The notes: generated from the letters alone by a model not told the origin. A stretch of DNA of 64,000 bases from CAVSUZ01 sp963795415 (GCA_963795415.1 CAWCHQ010000001.1:2852001-2916000); one strand, 5' to 3'. Shown: positions 28,136 through 37,878, numbered from the stretch's first letter. Translations and numbers: made by a program.

Positions 28136-28478
28136 TACCGATATCCTTGAAACCGCAGAGCATCCCGGTCAAAATACCGAACTGTGCGTGACCTCCGCCT
28201 CAAAACCACTCGTGGAACTAGCTCTACGCGACGACAACATCCTCGCCCAGTGCCGAGGCCACAGCGGTTGTCGGAACGGCTTCTAGAAAAAGACTTAACC
28301 GTTGAAACACCCTGAATTCTGCTTCCGTCGTCGGCAGCTGAACTTACCTGTCCGGTGGAGGTACAGGCGGATAGCGCCGGTGCTGCCGAAGTGCGTTTTG
28401 GCTGGCAAAGAGTTGGTTGAGGAGTATCCTCCGGCAGCTGACCAAAAAGGGGAATGCCGACTGCCACTTGAGCCGCCT

Positions 28479-29946
28479 CTAGCAGCCTGTCGGATTGCTT
28501 CGGCTACCGCATGTTGTAGCGCGAACTGGCGGCTGATTACGCCACCTGCGGGCGGACGATCCGCCTGCAGTTGTAGGCGAGTGCGGTCAGGGTCCACTCG
28601 GCGGCGACGTTTTGAATGCCGCGCAGGTGGAATCGGCGGGAGCCCATGGCGCTTTTGATGATGCCGAAGGCTGGTTCCACCGTCTGTTTGCGCTGTTTGT
28701 AAAGCTTCTTGGCATCTTCGCTCTCCAGTCTGGCTTTCATGGCGATGCGGCAGGGTTGGCTGATGCGCCGGGCCGGTTTGGACTTCGGCGGCGGACGGAA
28801 GTCGTAGGGCCGGTGTGGCTGGGTCCGCCCGATCGCCACCAGCGGTTCGATGCCCCGCGCCCGCAACGCCGCTACCGCCGGCCCGCTGGCATAGCCGGTA
28901 TCCGCCAGGACCGTCCGGGGGCAGGCCAATCGTCGTTTCCATGGCAAGGATGGTGCCGGCAAAGCTCGGCGCATCGGCTGTGGTGGCGACCAGGTCGGTT
29001 GCCAGGATCAGTTGCGAACCCTCCGCGCAGACCACCGCTTGTGCGTTGTAAGCTTGCCGATATTCATGCGCGTCCGAGCTGCGCATCAGCGCACTGTCGG
29101 GGTCGGTCAGGTTGCTCTGCCGTTCGGGCGGTGGCGTTTCCTCGGGTGCGACCGGTGCCCGGCCGCGATTGCCTGTCCTGCTGTCATAGGCGGCCTTCTT
29201 CGCCTCATACGCCGGACGCGCCGCTTCGGCGCCAGCCTTGGCTTCGGCTTTCAGGTGCTCGCAGGCGGCGTCAAGCTTCACCTTAAGCGCTTCGCGCCGG
29301 CGAGTTCCGTCGGCAGGGCTTGCGGATCGTGGCCCTCGGCATCGGCCACCTCGGCCTGGGCGGTCAGTTCGGTGATATCGGCTGCCAATTTTAGTTAGCC
29401 CGCAATTCCTTCGCCCGGTCGTAGCGCACCGAGCGGATCTTCGAGGCATTGGCATCAATTTTGGTGCCGTCGATCGACACCGTGCCGAGCCGCAGCAGTC
29501 CGCTCTCGCGCGCCAGCAGCAGCACTTGCAGGAAGCCCGCCTCGAACGCTGCCTTGTTGGACCGGCGGAACCCCGCAATCGTGTCGTGGTCCGGGTGCAA
29601 GTTGGCCGCCACGAAGCGCACGCCGCTGTCGCGATAAGTCGCCCGCTCGATCCGTCGCCACGAGAAGATGCCGTTGGCATAACAGTAGATCAGCAGAGCC
29701 AACATCAGCCGCGGGTGGTATTGCGCTTTGCCTCCGGCGCGATCTGCTAGAAGGAATGTCCCGATTTGAACGCGCTCCACCGCCGCCACCACCACAAAGT
29801 GCGCCAGATCGTCCGCCGGCAGCCACGCCTTCAGGTCAGGCGGCAGAAGAAAGGCCTGGTCACGGTTGAACGGCACAAAGTTCGACATCCGCCGATTTTA
29901 GCCGGCAACAGCGCGGTTGGGTACCCCCAATCCGACAGGCTGCTAG
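28479..29946 (-). mobile_element. IS1182-family element
   Basis: An 18-bp perfect inverted repeat (CTAGCAGCCTGTCGGATT at 28479-28496, its complement at 29929-29946) bounds the element. The outermost CTAG at each end is a palindromic tetranucleotide and is probably the target duplication. It carries one transposase gene on the minus strand. Confidence 0.85.
28537..29888 (-). pseudogene. IS1182-family transposase, frameshifted
   Basis: Starts MSNFVPFNRDQAFLLPPDLK. The N-terminal DUF772 domain includes HPRLMLALLIYCYANGIFSW, and the first Asp lies in VSIDGTKIDANASK. A frame change follows near 29400 (into KVKLDAACEHLKAEAKAGAE and YRQAYNAQAVVCAEGSQLIL) and another near 28950 (into TVLADTGYASGPAVAALRAR). 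The Glu is in KQTVEPAFGIIKSAMGSRRF. All catalytic parts are present but in three frames. Confidence 0.85.
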
Positions 29947-30173
29947 GGGATGCACCGCCATGCCGCCAGTCTCACAGCAGCCAGCGTCACCAGGAGGGCG
30001 AAGAGCCGGACTCCGAGCCGCCTGGCCATCTCAAAAACCGCCCTGATCCGTCTCCTGCGCAAGCGACATCAGACGGTCCAACAGCACCAGCTAGTGAGCC
30101 GGTTACCCTCGCCGGCAATCGTGAAAGGCATGTTGTGCTCACGAAGTTCCCCACCGGAGAGACGGTGGCATGT

Positions 30174-30584
30174 GAAAGCCGGGGAAGTAGGAGCCTTTGC
30201 GCAGCTTGGGGATGCGCAGTTCCACGCTGCCGGCGCGGGTTTCCCAGTCGCGCTCGCGATAGCCGTTGCGTTGATTGATGCGGCCCGCGCTGCGTTCACC
30301 ATGCGCCGCACCGGTCAACGTCTCGACTTCCAGTTCCATCAGCCGATGTGCGGCGAAGCCGATTATCTCACGCAGCATGTCGGCATCGGCGTTCTTTTCC
30401 AGCAGGGCGCGAAGGCTCATCATCTCATCGGTCATCGCTTGGGTTCTCCGTCCTGGTTCTGGTTCGGCGACCGAACCTTAGCGGAGACCCGCGATGACCA
30501 CCGCTGTGGATAACTGGCCCGCCTTCGCCAGACTCTTGGCGGTCGCTTCGCCGGGCCAGCTATCCACAGCTCCTACACCACTCG
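30174..30584 (-). mobile_element. IS256-type element, 5' end fragment
   Basis: Reverse-orientation copy of the left end, leader and first 86 codons of the IS256-type transposase at 24897-25300, nearly identical. It ends abruptly after KLRKGSYFPGF. The fragment keeps the leader inverted repeat with the DnaA-box-like core. It abuts an IS5 N-terminal fragment. Confidence 0.85.
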
Positions 30585-30597
30585 CCGGGACGCAACC

Positions 30598-30678
30598 ATG
30601 GGGACGACCGAAAATCACCCTCGCTATGACCGCAGCGTGTGCTACCCGAGCGACCTGACGGATCAGGAATGGACGTAA
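30598..30678 (+). pseudogene. IS5-family transposase, N-terminal 26 codons
   Basis: MGTTENHPRYDRSVCYPSDL then TDQEWT and a stop. YPSDLTDQEW is the characteristic start of IS5-type transposases (DUF4096 region). The rest is replaced by ISAs1 sequence. Confidence 0.7.
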
Positions 30679-30679
30679 G

Positions 30680-31369
30680 GCACGATCTGTCGGGAGTGCT
30701 GTTCATCGCCTTTGCGGCAATGCTCTGCGGGGCCGAGTTGCGTCAATATGGCAGCGTTCCGCGCCGTCGTGACGCGTTTTGCCGCGGCTTTGTCGGGCGA
30801 CTCGTCACTCCGGGACAGATCGTGGCTCTGGATGGCAAGTCGCTCTGCGGCGCGGTCGATCCTGCCAAACCCATGCAACCGCTGCACTGGTCACTGCCTG
30901 GGCGGTCGGGCAGCGACTCGTACTCGGGCTCAAGTGCGCGCCCGGGCGCATTGAGGCGGCAGCAGCTCACGAGATGATCGCCCTGCTCAATCTGACGGCC
31001 ACCTCCATGACCGTCGATGCGCTGCACGGCGATCGGAAAAACGGCGGCAGCGATCCGGGACGACGGCGGCGATTATGTGCTGGCAGTCAACGGAAAACGC
31101 GACCCTCCTAATAAGACGGCCAAATCTCTGCTTGGAACCTCCGGTCCTGCGGATGACGCGGTCGCCGTCGACAAGACGCATGGCGGCACGAAGAGCGCCG
31201 CACCTGGGTGATGGCGGTACTGGAGGACATGGCTGAGCACTACAAGTTCAAGGATCTGGCCGCCCTCGCCCGGATCGATGCGGTGCGTCGGATCGGCGTC
31301 GCGCCGACGGCCGCTGATCCAACATGGGCCGGGCGAAAGCGTGCGGAACGACAAGGAGACAGCTTGTAG
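30680..31369 (+). pseudogene. ISAs1-family transposase, multiply frameshifted
   Basis: In order on the plus strand: LSGVLFIAFAAMLCGAE, TPGQIVALDGKSLCGAVDPA (first Asp), HATAALVTAWAVGQRLVLGL with EAAAAHEMIALLNLTATSMT, TVDALHGDRK (second Asp), AAAIRDDGGDYVLAVNGKRD and the end KFKDLAALARIDAVRRIGVA. This is the ISAs1 H-repeat-type DDE protein, broken by at least four frame changes. Confidence 0.85.
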
Positions 31370-31448
31370 TAGCAAATCAAGATGGCTTCCTGTCCTCGAT
31401 TAGAACCAGCGCAACGATCTATTAATAATTTTGTGGCACATTTGAACG

Positions 31449-32006
31449 ATGGACACCCGCATTGGATCCAATACGGAATCCGGAACGTGCGCTGACGCAG
31501 TCTTGCGAACCGGCTATCGATTAGCATTTCTATTAGCACGTGTATGGTGGTTCATTGCTCGCCCGAAGCACCGTGCAGCTCTCGTCGCAGTCTGGTTTAG
31601 CAATCAAATTCTATTGGTTACGCAGTCATACCGGAATACGCTGTGTTTACCCGGAGGAGGTGTCGCAAAGCGAGAGGATGCTTTAACTGCGGCAATTCGA
31701 GAGCTTTTCGAAGAACTTCGGATATCTCTGTCACCCGCAGATCTGAATTTGGCCCATACATATAGGGCGACTTCGGAGTGGCGGAAATCGTCAATCGATG
31801 TATTCGAGGCTTACCTCAATACGTGCCCCACGATCGTTGCCGATCGCCGGGAGATTACAGCTGCCGCTTTCTATCCCGTGGAAACGGCTTTACTGTTATC
31901 GCTTGATCCGATTGCAGCAAAATATCTATGTCTTCGGGGACAAATAACAGCGGGCGAGATAACTAGCAAAGCAAGCGTTGTAGCGCCGCTGAAGATGGCG
32001 GCATAA
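31449..32006 (+). CDS. NUDIX hydrolase-family protein
   Basis: A 185-residue intact gene. An N-terminal amphipathic/hydrophobic segment (RLAFLLARVWWFIARP) precedes the NUDIX fold. The NUDIX box at about residues 68-91 reads GGVAKREDALTAAIREL then FEELRI, preserving the G, E, RE and EE metal ligands of Gx5Ex7REUxEExGU but with Arg in place of the last Gly. The family hydrolyses nucleoside diphosphates linked to another group; the substrate is not predictable. The Arg replacement may alter or weaken activity. It is lower in GC than its neighbours, which suggests separate transfer. Confidence 0.8.
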   Translation: MDTRIGSNTESGTCADAVLRTGYRLAFLLARVWWFIARPKHRAALVAVWFSNQILLVTQSYRNTLCLPGGGVAKREDALTAAIRELFEELRISLSPADLNLAHTYRATSEWRKSSIDVFEAYLNTCPTIVADRREITAAAFYPVETALLLSLDPIAAKYLCLRGQITAGEITSKASVVAPLKMAA

Positions 32007-32009
32007 AAG

Positions 32010-32229
32010 ATATCGTCGTAGTCGGGACCGCAGGCCTGTTTAGGTCGTGTCCATGACCCTGGTTCGTCGCGTCGCTCGGCCGACGCTTACGGGTTAGAGT
32101 AGGACAATCGACACGGTTGCGCTGGATGGGGTACAATTCCCGACCCGCAGACGAAGCATTGGCGTTTGTATAGCGGGGCAGGGCAGAACCAGACGCAGAA
32201 AGGGCAAGCGGCTTCAGCAAGCGGTCGCT
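32010..32229. other. No recognisable gene
   Basis: About 220 bp between the NUDIX gene and the IS66 remnant with no assignable coding sequence. Confidence 0.35.
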
Positions 32230-32331
32230 GGATTCCACGACAGCAACGCATCGAGGCTGCCGCTGGAGGTGGCCATGTGCCAGGCGGTCCAGCACCGCGA
32301 GATAGGCCTCCGAATCGAGACCGTTGAGCTT
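32230..32331 (-). pseudogene. IS66-family transposase, C-terminal tail
   Basis: Minus strand reads KLNGLDSEAYLAVLDRLAHG, the ending of IS66 TnpC-type transposases. It continues the IS66 sequence found on the other side of the RIT element at 35761-35880. Confidence 0.7.
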
Positions 32332-32367
32332 GGCGCTTTATGCCGCGCGCCGAACTATGCCGAACGG
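32332..32367 (+). repeat. RIT left terminal inverted repeat, 36 bp
   Basis: Begins GGCGCTTTATGCCGCG and contains the motif GAACTATGCCGA. An inverted copy of that motif (TCGGCATAGTTC) follows at about 32433-32444, so the end carries a pair of opposed binding-site-like motifs. Confidence 0.85.
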
Positions 32368-32450
32368 TTCCGGAATGACGCGTGGTTGTCGAGGTGCTGT
32401 CGGCCGTCACGCGGCCGTTGGCTCCGTACCATTCGGCATAGTTCAGGCGC

Positions 32451-33451
32451 TCAGAGCGCCTCCAGGAAGGCAAGTAATCGGTCGTTGGGGCGGAAGCGGA
32501 TTCGGTTGCCGCCCTGGTATGGCTTGAGCTTGGCCAATGCTGCCTCCTTTAGTTTGAGATGCGCGTGCAGATAGATCTGCGTCGTCTCGATCGATTCATG
32601 CCGAGCCACAGCGCGATCACGGAGGAGTCGACGCCCGCCTGCAGCAGCTCCATCGCCGCGCTGTGCCTCAGCACGTGGGGCGACACACGCTTCGACTTCA
32701 ACGACGGACAACTCTCGCCGGCGACCTGCACATGCTTCGCCAGTAGCGACTGGACACTGTCGGCGCTGAGTCGCCCGCCGTGCACGTTGGGGAACAAAGC
32801 AGTTCCTCCCTTCCGTAGCGGCTCCTTGAGCCATGCCTGGAGCGCACGCCGGGCGAGCGTGGTCAGCGGCGTGGTCCGTTCCTTCCTCCCCTTGCCGATA
32901 CACTGCACATGTGCGCCGGCGCCGAGGCGGACGGCGTCCCTGTCGAGCTGATCAGCTCGGAGAGGCGCAGGCCCGTCTGGACCGCAACCAGCAGTAAGGT
33001 GTGATCGCGGCGGCCGAGCCACGTCGTCTGATCGGGCGTGGCGAGGATTGCCTCGATCTCGGAGCGCATCAGGAAGTGCACCCGTCGCTTGTCGTGGAGT
33101 TTGCTGGGTAATGGCGAGCACGCGCTGGATCAGCGCGCTGTGCGCTGGCTCCTCGAACGACACGAACCGGAAGAAGGAGCGGATGGCGGTCAGGCGCAGG
33201 TTGCGAGTCTTGGCGCTGGCACCGCGCTTCGTCTCAAGATCGATCAGGAATGCACCGATGAACGGTGCATCCAGGTCGCCGAGTGCCAGATCCGAAGGGG
33301 ACTTGCGGAGCCGTGCCTGTGCGAACGTGAACAGCGGCCGGAACGTATCCCTGTAGGATGCGATCGTGTTGGGGCTGACGTTGCGCTGGCGCATGAGCCG
33401 ATCGGTGAAGTAGCGCTCGATCAACGTGGCGACATTGCAGGCGGGCTTCAT
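32451..33451 (-). pseudogene. RIT recombinase C (third), frameshifted
   Basis: Starts MKPACNVATLIERYFTDRLM, overlapping the end of the second recombinase in an ATGA. The SAM-like N-terminal domain (NVSPNTIASYRDTFRPLFTF) and a catalytic domain (LLVAVQTGLRLSELI with Arg, GKGRKERTTPLT, HVLRHSAAMELLQAGVDSSV with HxxR, ETTQIYLHAHL with Tyr) are all present. Single-base changes near 33112, 32950 and 32600 put them in different frames. Correcting three indels would give a full protein of about 333 residues. Confidence 0.85.
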
Positions 33452-34373
33452 GGCGTCGCCTCCCATCGCCGATCGAGACGCCGCGCCGCTTCTTCCATCA
33501 ACTCCGGGCAGGCCGAGAGGTACCAGTAGGTGTCGCGTACACAGGCGTGGCCGAGTAGGTGGAGAGCGCCGGAAGTTGCTGCTCGACGTTCTTACCTTGG
33601 CGGTGCCAATCGAGAAGCGTCCGGATGGCGAAGCGATGCCGGAAGTCGTGCACGCGTGGCCCGCTATGATCGCCGGGCCGCCGCAACCCGATCTCTCGGG
33701 ACAGGCGCCAGAAGACGCGATGGACGTACTGGTGCAGCAGGCGGCCACCCTGCTCGGCGACGAAGAACGTCGAACCGCAGCGTGGCCCGAGATGCGCATC
33801 GCGCCGGTTAGCGTGGCTGCTCAGCGCGGCACTGGTCGTCGGATGCAGCGGCACGAGCCGCGATTTGCCGAACTTGGTCAGCCGGACCGTCAGCACGCCC
33901 ATGTCGAGATCGACGTCGTTACGCTCGATCGCCCTCGCCTCGGACAGACGCATGCCGGTCGCCACGATCAGTCCGAACAATGTGTGGTAGGTCCATCGCC
34001 GCAGCCCGCCCTCTGGCGGCAGGGCCAGTGCCGCCACCAGCAGGGCATCGATCTGCGCGTCGCTGTAGAGATAGGGCTTGGCACGCTTCCATCCCGGCAG
34101 AACGCCGACGGGTGGCACCTCCGTTCTCGGATCGAGGTTCGAGATATGGCGCGCGAACCCGCGCACGTCGGTCAGCCGCAACGCCCAGGATGCATGCCGA
34201 TCAGGCGGCAGCGTCGCCCATTCCATCGCGAGCTTCGTCGTGATGGTCTTGGCCTTGCGCTTCTCCATGAACGCGACGAAGTCGCCGAGCCGCCGGGTCT
34301 GGTGCTCGTACTTGTATCCGAGCCCCTTGCGCATGCTCAGATACTTCTCGAGTGCGGAGCGCAGATCGGTCAT
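33448..34373 (-). pseudogene. RIT recombinase B (second), C-terminal frameshift
   Basis: Starts MTDLRSALEKYLSMRKGLGY, overlapping the stop of the first recombinase. It has the catalytic Arg (LIVATGMRLSEARAIE) and HxxR (VHDFRHRFAIRTLLDW) in one frame. At about 33553 one base is missing after STY; the other frame then reads GHACVRDTYWYLSACPELME with the catalytic Tyr and ends at 33448. As written, the protein of 291 residues loses its nucleophile. Confidence 0.85.
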
Positions 34374-35611
34374 CGCGCGCCTCCCGGCCATGCCAGGCTC
34401 AATGTCCGCAGCACCTCGATGTCGACCTTCGCGTATATCCGGGTGGTGTCGTGGCTCTCGTGCCGCAGCAGCTGACCGATCTCCGTCAAGGTTGCGCCGG
34501 AACGGAGAAGCTCGGTGGCGAGGCTGTGCCGGAAGATATGGGCGCCGCGGTGTGCGCAGCCCTTGATGCCGACGCGATCAAGAGCAGCCTTGGCGATCAT
34601 CGTGATCGCGCACCCAGAAGCAAAGCCGACATGCGGCGCGAACGCGCGGATGAACAACCGCCGACACGACGACTTTGGGCGGCCATTGCGCAGATATGCA
34701 ACGATCGCCGCGCCAACGTCCGGCGGGATCGGCATTCGTGCGCGCTGCCGGCCCTTGGCACGAACGAGCATCTCGCTGGCACGCCAGTCGATATCATCGA
34801 GGGTGAGGGTCGCGACCTCGCCGGCCCGCAGGCCGAGCTTGGCCAGCATCATCAGAATGGCGTAGTCCCGCCGTCCCATAGGGATTGCCCGGTCGCAACC
34901 ATCGAGTGCCCTCCGCACCTGTGCGGCGGGCAGAAAAGTCGGCAGGCTCGCGAACTTCCATCGTCGCATCGAGGGCACGCAATCGGCCAACGCGCGCGGG
35001 CTCAAACCCTGATGATGGAGGTAACGGGGGAAGGCTCGCAGCGACCAGCACATCGCCTTCCCTGTGCCCGGACTCCAATCCTGGGCGTGGCGCTCGATGT
35101 AGCGGATCACTTCCTCCTGATTGATCTTGCCTAAGTCGTCGTCGCCGGTGGGGCAAACCTCGTGCAGGAACCTGTGGGTGACAGGGAGATGACGAACGAT
35201 GGACTTCGGGGCCAAGCGGCGCTCTGTCCGCAGATAGGCATCGAACTCGTTGAAGATCCGATCGTGTGAGGTGAGAGGCGGCAGCACCGCTGGTGCGATC
35301 GCGCTCTCCTCGCGCAGTACCGACAGCCATCGCTTCAGCGCGGATCGGTCGCCAGGCTGGATGGACTGCTTCCCAGCCCGGTGCCGCAGGTACTGTTCGA
35401 CCATGCGCTCATCGAGATAGGCCAGCACGCGGCGACGGCTTGCGATCCAACTCAGGAGCCCGCCGACCACGTTGAAACATCGCCAGGTGCCATGGCGAAC
35501 CAGGCCGTCTCCCACGAGACGTGCCGCGTAGCGCTCGACAAGCTGACCGTGTGGCCCGCTCCTGAGACGCCGGGACAGCCGGCTTCTGCGCAAATACTCG
35601 TCGCATTCCAT
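34370..35611 (-). CDS. RIT recombinase A (first), intact tyrosine recombinase
   Basis: A 413-residue intact protein from MECDEYLRRSRL. It has an N-terminal core-binding domain (KSIVRHLPVTHRFLHEV, INQEEVIRYIERHAQDWSPG) and a catalytic domain with Arg in MLAKLGLRAGEVATL (about residue 259), the HxxR box in HIFRHSLATELL (about 360), and nucleophile Tyr in TTRIYAKVD (about 391). It cuts and rejoins DNA through a 3'-phosphotyrosine. It starts 94 bp inside the right inverted repeat and overlaps recombinase B by ATGA, so the three are translated together. Confidence 0.85.
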   Translation of the reverse strand: MECDEYLRRSRLSRRLRSGPHGQLVERYAARLVGDGLVRHGTWRCFNVVGGLLSWIASRRRVLAYLDERMVEQYLRHRAGKQSIQPGDRSALKRWLSVLREESAIAPAVLPPLTSHDRIFNEFDAYLRTERRLAPKSIVRHLPVTHRFLHEVCPTGDDDLGKINQEEVIRYIERHAQDWSPGTGKAMCWSLRAFPRYLHHQGLSPRALADCVPSMRRWKFASLPTFLPAAQVRRALDGCDRAIPMGRRDYAILMMLAKLGLRAGEVATLTLDDIDWRASEMLVRAKGRQRARMPIPPDVGAAIVAYLRNGRPKSSCRRLFIRAFAPHVGFASGCAITMIAKAALDRVGIKGCAHRGAHIFRHSLATELLRSGATLTEIGQLLRHESHDTTRIYAKVDIEVLRTLSLAWPGGAR

Positions 35612-35704
35612 CTTCCCGTTCTCCGCTGTTGAAAGCGGAGCCACAGGACGAACTATGCCGAGCCAATCATATCCAGGTCACAGTCGCTTCGGGGAAAAAC
35701 GAGC

Positions 35705-35740
35705 CCGTTCGGCATAGTTCGGCGCGCGGCATAAAGCGCC
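35705..35740 (-). repeat. RIT right terminal inverted repeat, 36 bp
   Basis: Exact reverse complement of 32332-32367. Inside it, at about 35652-35663, another GAACTATGCCGA motif lies in opposite orientation, mirroring the left end. Confidence 0.85.
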
Positions 35741-35760
35741 CTATGCCGCGCGCGGCATAG
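35741..35760. repeat. 20-bp perfect palindrome at the outer edge of the RIT element
   Basis: CTATGCCGCGCGCGGCATAG is perfectly self-complementary and lies between the right inverted repeat and the IS66 sequence. The left end has no such palindrome. It shares TATGCCGCGCGC with the inverted repeat itself. Confidence 0.8.
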
Positions 35761-35890
35761 GCAGGTCTCGATGAGCGTGTAGAGAATGGCGACGCGATCG
35801 CCGCCACTATCCGAACTTAGGGACAAAAAATTCTTGCGCGTGTCGGCAATTCCTCTCAGAAGCCGCCGCTCGGCGAGGTTGCTATTGATG
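35761..35890 (-). pseudogene. IS66-family transposase segment
   Basis: Minus strand: SINSNLAERRLLRGIADTRK then SDSGGDRVAILYTLIETC, matching the conserved C-terminal part of IS66 transposases (IDNNLAERxLR...IAxGRxN...G...AAxxYTLIETA). One codon is inserted in ERRLLR. It joins in frame with 32230-32331 after removal of the RIT element. Confidence 0.8.
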
Positions 35891-36690
35891 CTCAGCCGGC
35901 CCTTAGCGGTGTATGGGCCAGGGCGCCCCTACACCCGGCTCCCGATAACCCGGCCAGCATGTTTAGTGGTTTAATCATCGCTCGTCGAGACGCAAAATTT
36001 GCAACTCGTCGTTCGGTTCAAGCAGAACGGCCGGACTAGTCGGTTGATCGCTTACTAATTGAGAACGACGCTAGTGTTGTCGCAATCTGGAGGAATCAGA
36101 GATAGGCTCTTGCTCCGTGGGGCACGAGAACTCAGTCGCGCCCGAGCGACAGTGAAACGTCTTCGCAAAAGCTTGCTATCCGTAACATGCCTAAGGCTAC
36201 TGCCTGGCCCTTCAGCATCTTGGTCGGGCTTCGTTAAGTGCACGAGCGGACCCCTGTCAAATGTGGCATATCAACTGGATGAAGGATCATTCCGGTCAGT
36301 CAACTAGAGAACGTTATATGCCGGATGTGCTGCCGCCATACCCCACCACAGGAACCCAGTTCCACTTGCGGCGGCTCGCGCTCGCGGGCCCGCAATTCCA
36401 TCCGGTCCGGGGAGTCCCAGCGTGTCCTCGCGGAGCGCCGGCCATTTCGAGTACGGGCCGTTCCCGCGCTGCCCAGAAGGCACCCGTCGCGAGCTGTTCC
36501 ACGGCCAACGTATTCCCTGATTTTATATGGGTGAGGAAGATTGGGGTATATACCCCGGTCGGTTGAAGGCAAGGGCATTCTATCGTCCATTCCCTGACCC
36601 ACTTCGTTAGCCTGGGCGCTCGGCCTGTGACTCTGGGTGGCTTGTGGGACGTCGAGTTCACGCCTCGGCTTCCGTGCGCGAAGGAACGTA
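35891..36690. other. Unassigned region
   Basis: About 800 bp without recognisable genes. A minus-strand frame (36300-36695) and a plus-strand frame (36261-36566) overlap, and neither has motifs. Confidence 0.35.
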
Positions 36691-36694
36691 GCCA

Positions 36695-36800
36695 AACCAA
36701 TCAGCTGGGATCACTGGCGCGGCGTCTGATCTCTTTGTTGAGCCGTTCAAGGGTGTTGGTGCTGTATAGCTCTGCCGCCTGTCACTGTTCCAGCCAAGGC
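36695..36800 (-). pseudogene. IS256-family fragment
   Basis: Minus strand reads AAELYSTNTLERLNKEIRRR, the C-terminal Glu-containing block of IS256 transposases (compare SSNPIERLNGEIKRR at 1.6 kb). Only this block survives. Confidence 0.7.
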
Positions 36801-37595
36801 CGCCTGACCCGATGGCCACCTCAGCGCTGCTGTCTTACGCGGCCCGAATTTCCACCACAGATCGCCGCCACGAAGATGGCCGGCTCGGGCCGGCCATGAC
36901 GGGGCGGGGGAGCGTTTCATGTCCAGTAGATCGGCGGAGCCGGTGGGGGACTAAACAGAAAGTGGTGCTCCACCGGCGCAACGAAGATGGCCGAGTTAAC
37001 CCAGGTCAAGCCCGGCCTTCACGGGAAAATCAGCGGCATGCCGCCTCCTTCCCCTCCCCAGCGCGGTTGGGAGGACCGCCGGTGCCACCGTTTGTCAAAT
37101 TGCGCAAGTTGCGCTTAACTCACTGTTTGATCGTGCATCAAGAGCCCCGGCCAGCCTCCGGCCGCCCGCACAACCTCGGCCTCTGAGCCGTGCCAACCCG
37201 GTTCTCCGGCACTGGCTGCTCAACGCTCCGGTGCGGTTCGGGCCGGGGTTTTGCCGCGATCCAGGGGGGCATTTCGCGTTGTCCGCGACACGATCCAGGG
37301 CGCGTTTTCGACCGGAACCACGGCAATGGGGAAAATCCTGGACGGCAGGGTGGGGCGAATCGGCAGGTGGGTGGATTATGCGTGATAATCCTCAGCTATC
37401 GATCCCAATCCGCGTGTCGCAGCATTGAGCGCCGATTTCTCACCAATTGGCCCCCCTCCGTCGCACGATTGAGCGCTCGAAACCCGCGGAAATCCGCGAT
37501 GTCGCGCCAACAAACGAAGGCTGACAATGTAATATAATGATGGGCTTAGATTACATTTCCTCCGTGGCCGCCATCCGATATGGGCGAGCGGCCCT
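36801..37595. other. Unassigned region
   Basis: Some 800 bp with long plus-strand frames rich in Arg/Pro/Gly, typical of non-coding high-GC DNA. No gene is supported. Confidence 0.35.
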
Positions 37596-37878
37596 TCACG
37601 CTTCCTCCCGCTCAAGCGCCCGAGCGACCATGACCGGCTCCCGAGCGATCACCCGCAGGTAGGAAAGCGCGGGCGCGTCAGGCTGCTTCCTATTCTGCTC
37701 CCAGTCGCGCAGCGTGCCAGTCGGCACATGCTAGCGGGCGGCAAACTCGGCCTGCGAGATGCCAAGCCATCTTGCGAACCGTTCGCGCAAGAGCCGATGC
37801 TGTTTCTGCTGCACTCAGGATCGGTGCCGCATCGGGATCCTCGGCTATTTCGGGCGATGTCTTCGTCGGTTTGTGCAT
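37596..37878 (-). pseudogene. XRE-type antitoxin-like regulator, broken
   Basis: The N-terminal frame starts MHKPTKTSPEIAEDPDAAPI. After a frame change near 37800 the helix-turn-helix reads LRERFARWLGISQAEFAAR, then a TAG, then HVPTGTLRDWEQNRKQPDAP and LSYLRVIAREPVMVARALER. This is the layout of single-HTH antitoxins that pair with BrnT- or HigB-like toxins. Both a frameshift and an in-frame stop are present. No toxin gene is recognisable beside it. Confidence 0.7.

Larger units (their letters stand above)
32332..35760 (-). mobile_element. RIT element (recombinase in trio)
   Basis: Three consecutive, overlapping tyrosine recombinase genes of different subfamilies, all on the minus strand, lie between a 36-bp perfect inverted repeat (32332-32367 and 35705-35740). 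This is the defining architecture of RIT elements. Removing 32332-35760 rejoins the two parts of an IS66 transposase in frame (LIETC then KLNGLD), which fixes the insertion site. There is no obvious target duplication. Two of three recombinases carry frameshifts. Confidence 0.85.

Noticed and set aside
28295..29680. 461-codon minus-strand open frame as one protein
   Set aside because: It is a mixture of frames of the IS1182 transposase; only part of it (AACEHLKAEAKAG to AEGSQLIL) is the true frame.
33426..34475. 349-codon plus-strand open frame
   Set aside because: It is antisense to RIT recombinase B.
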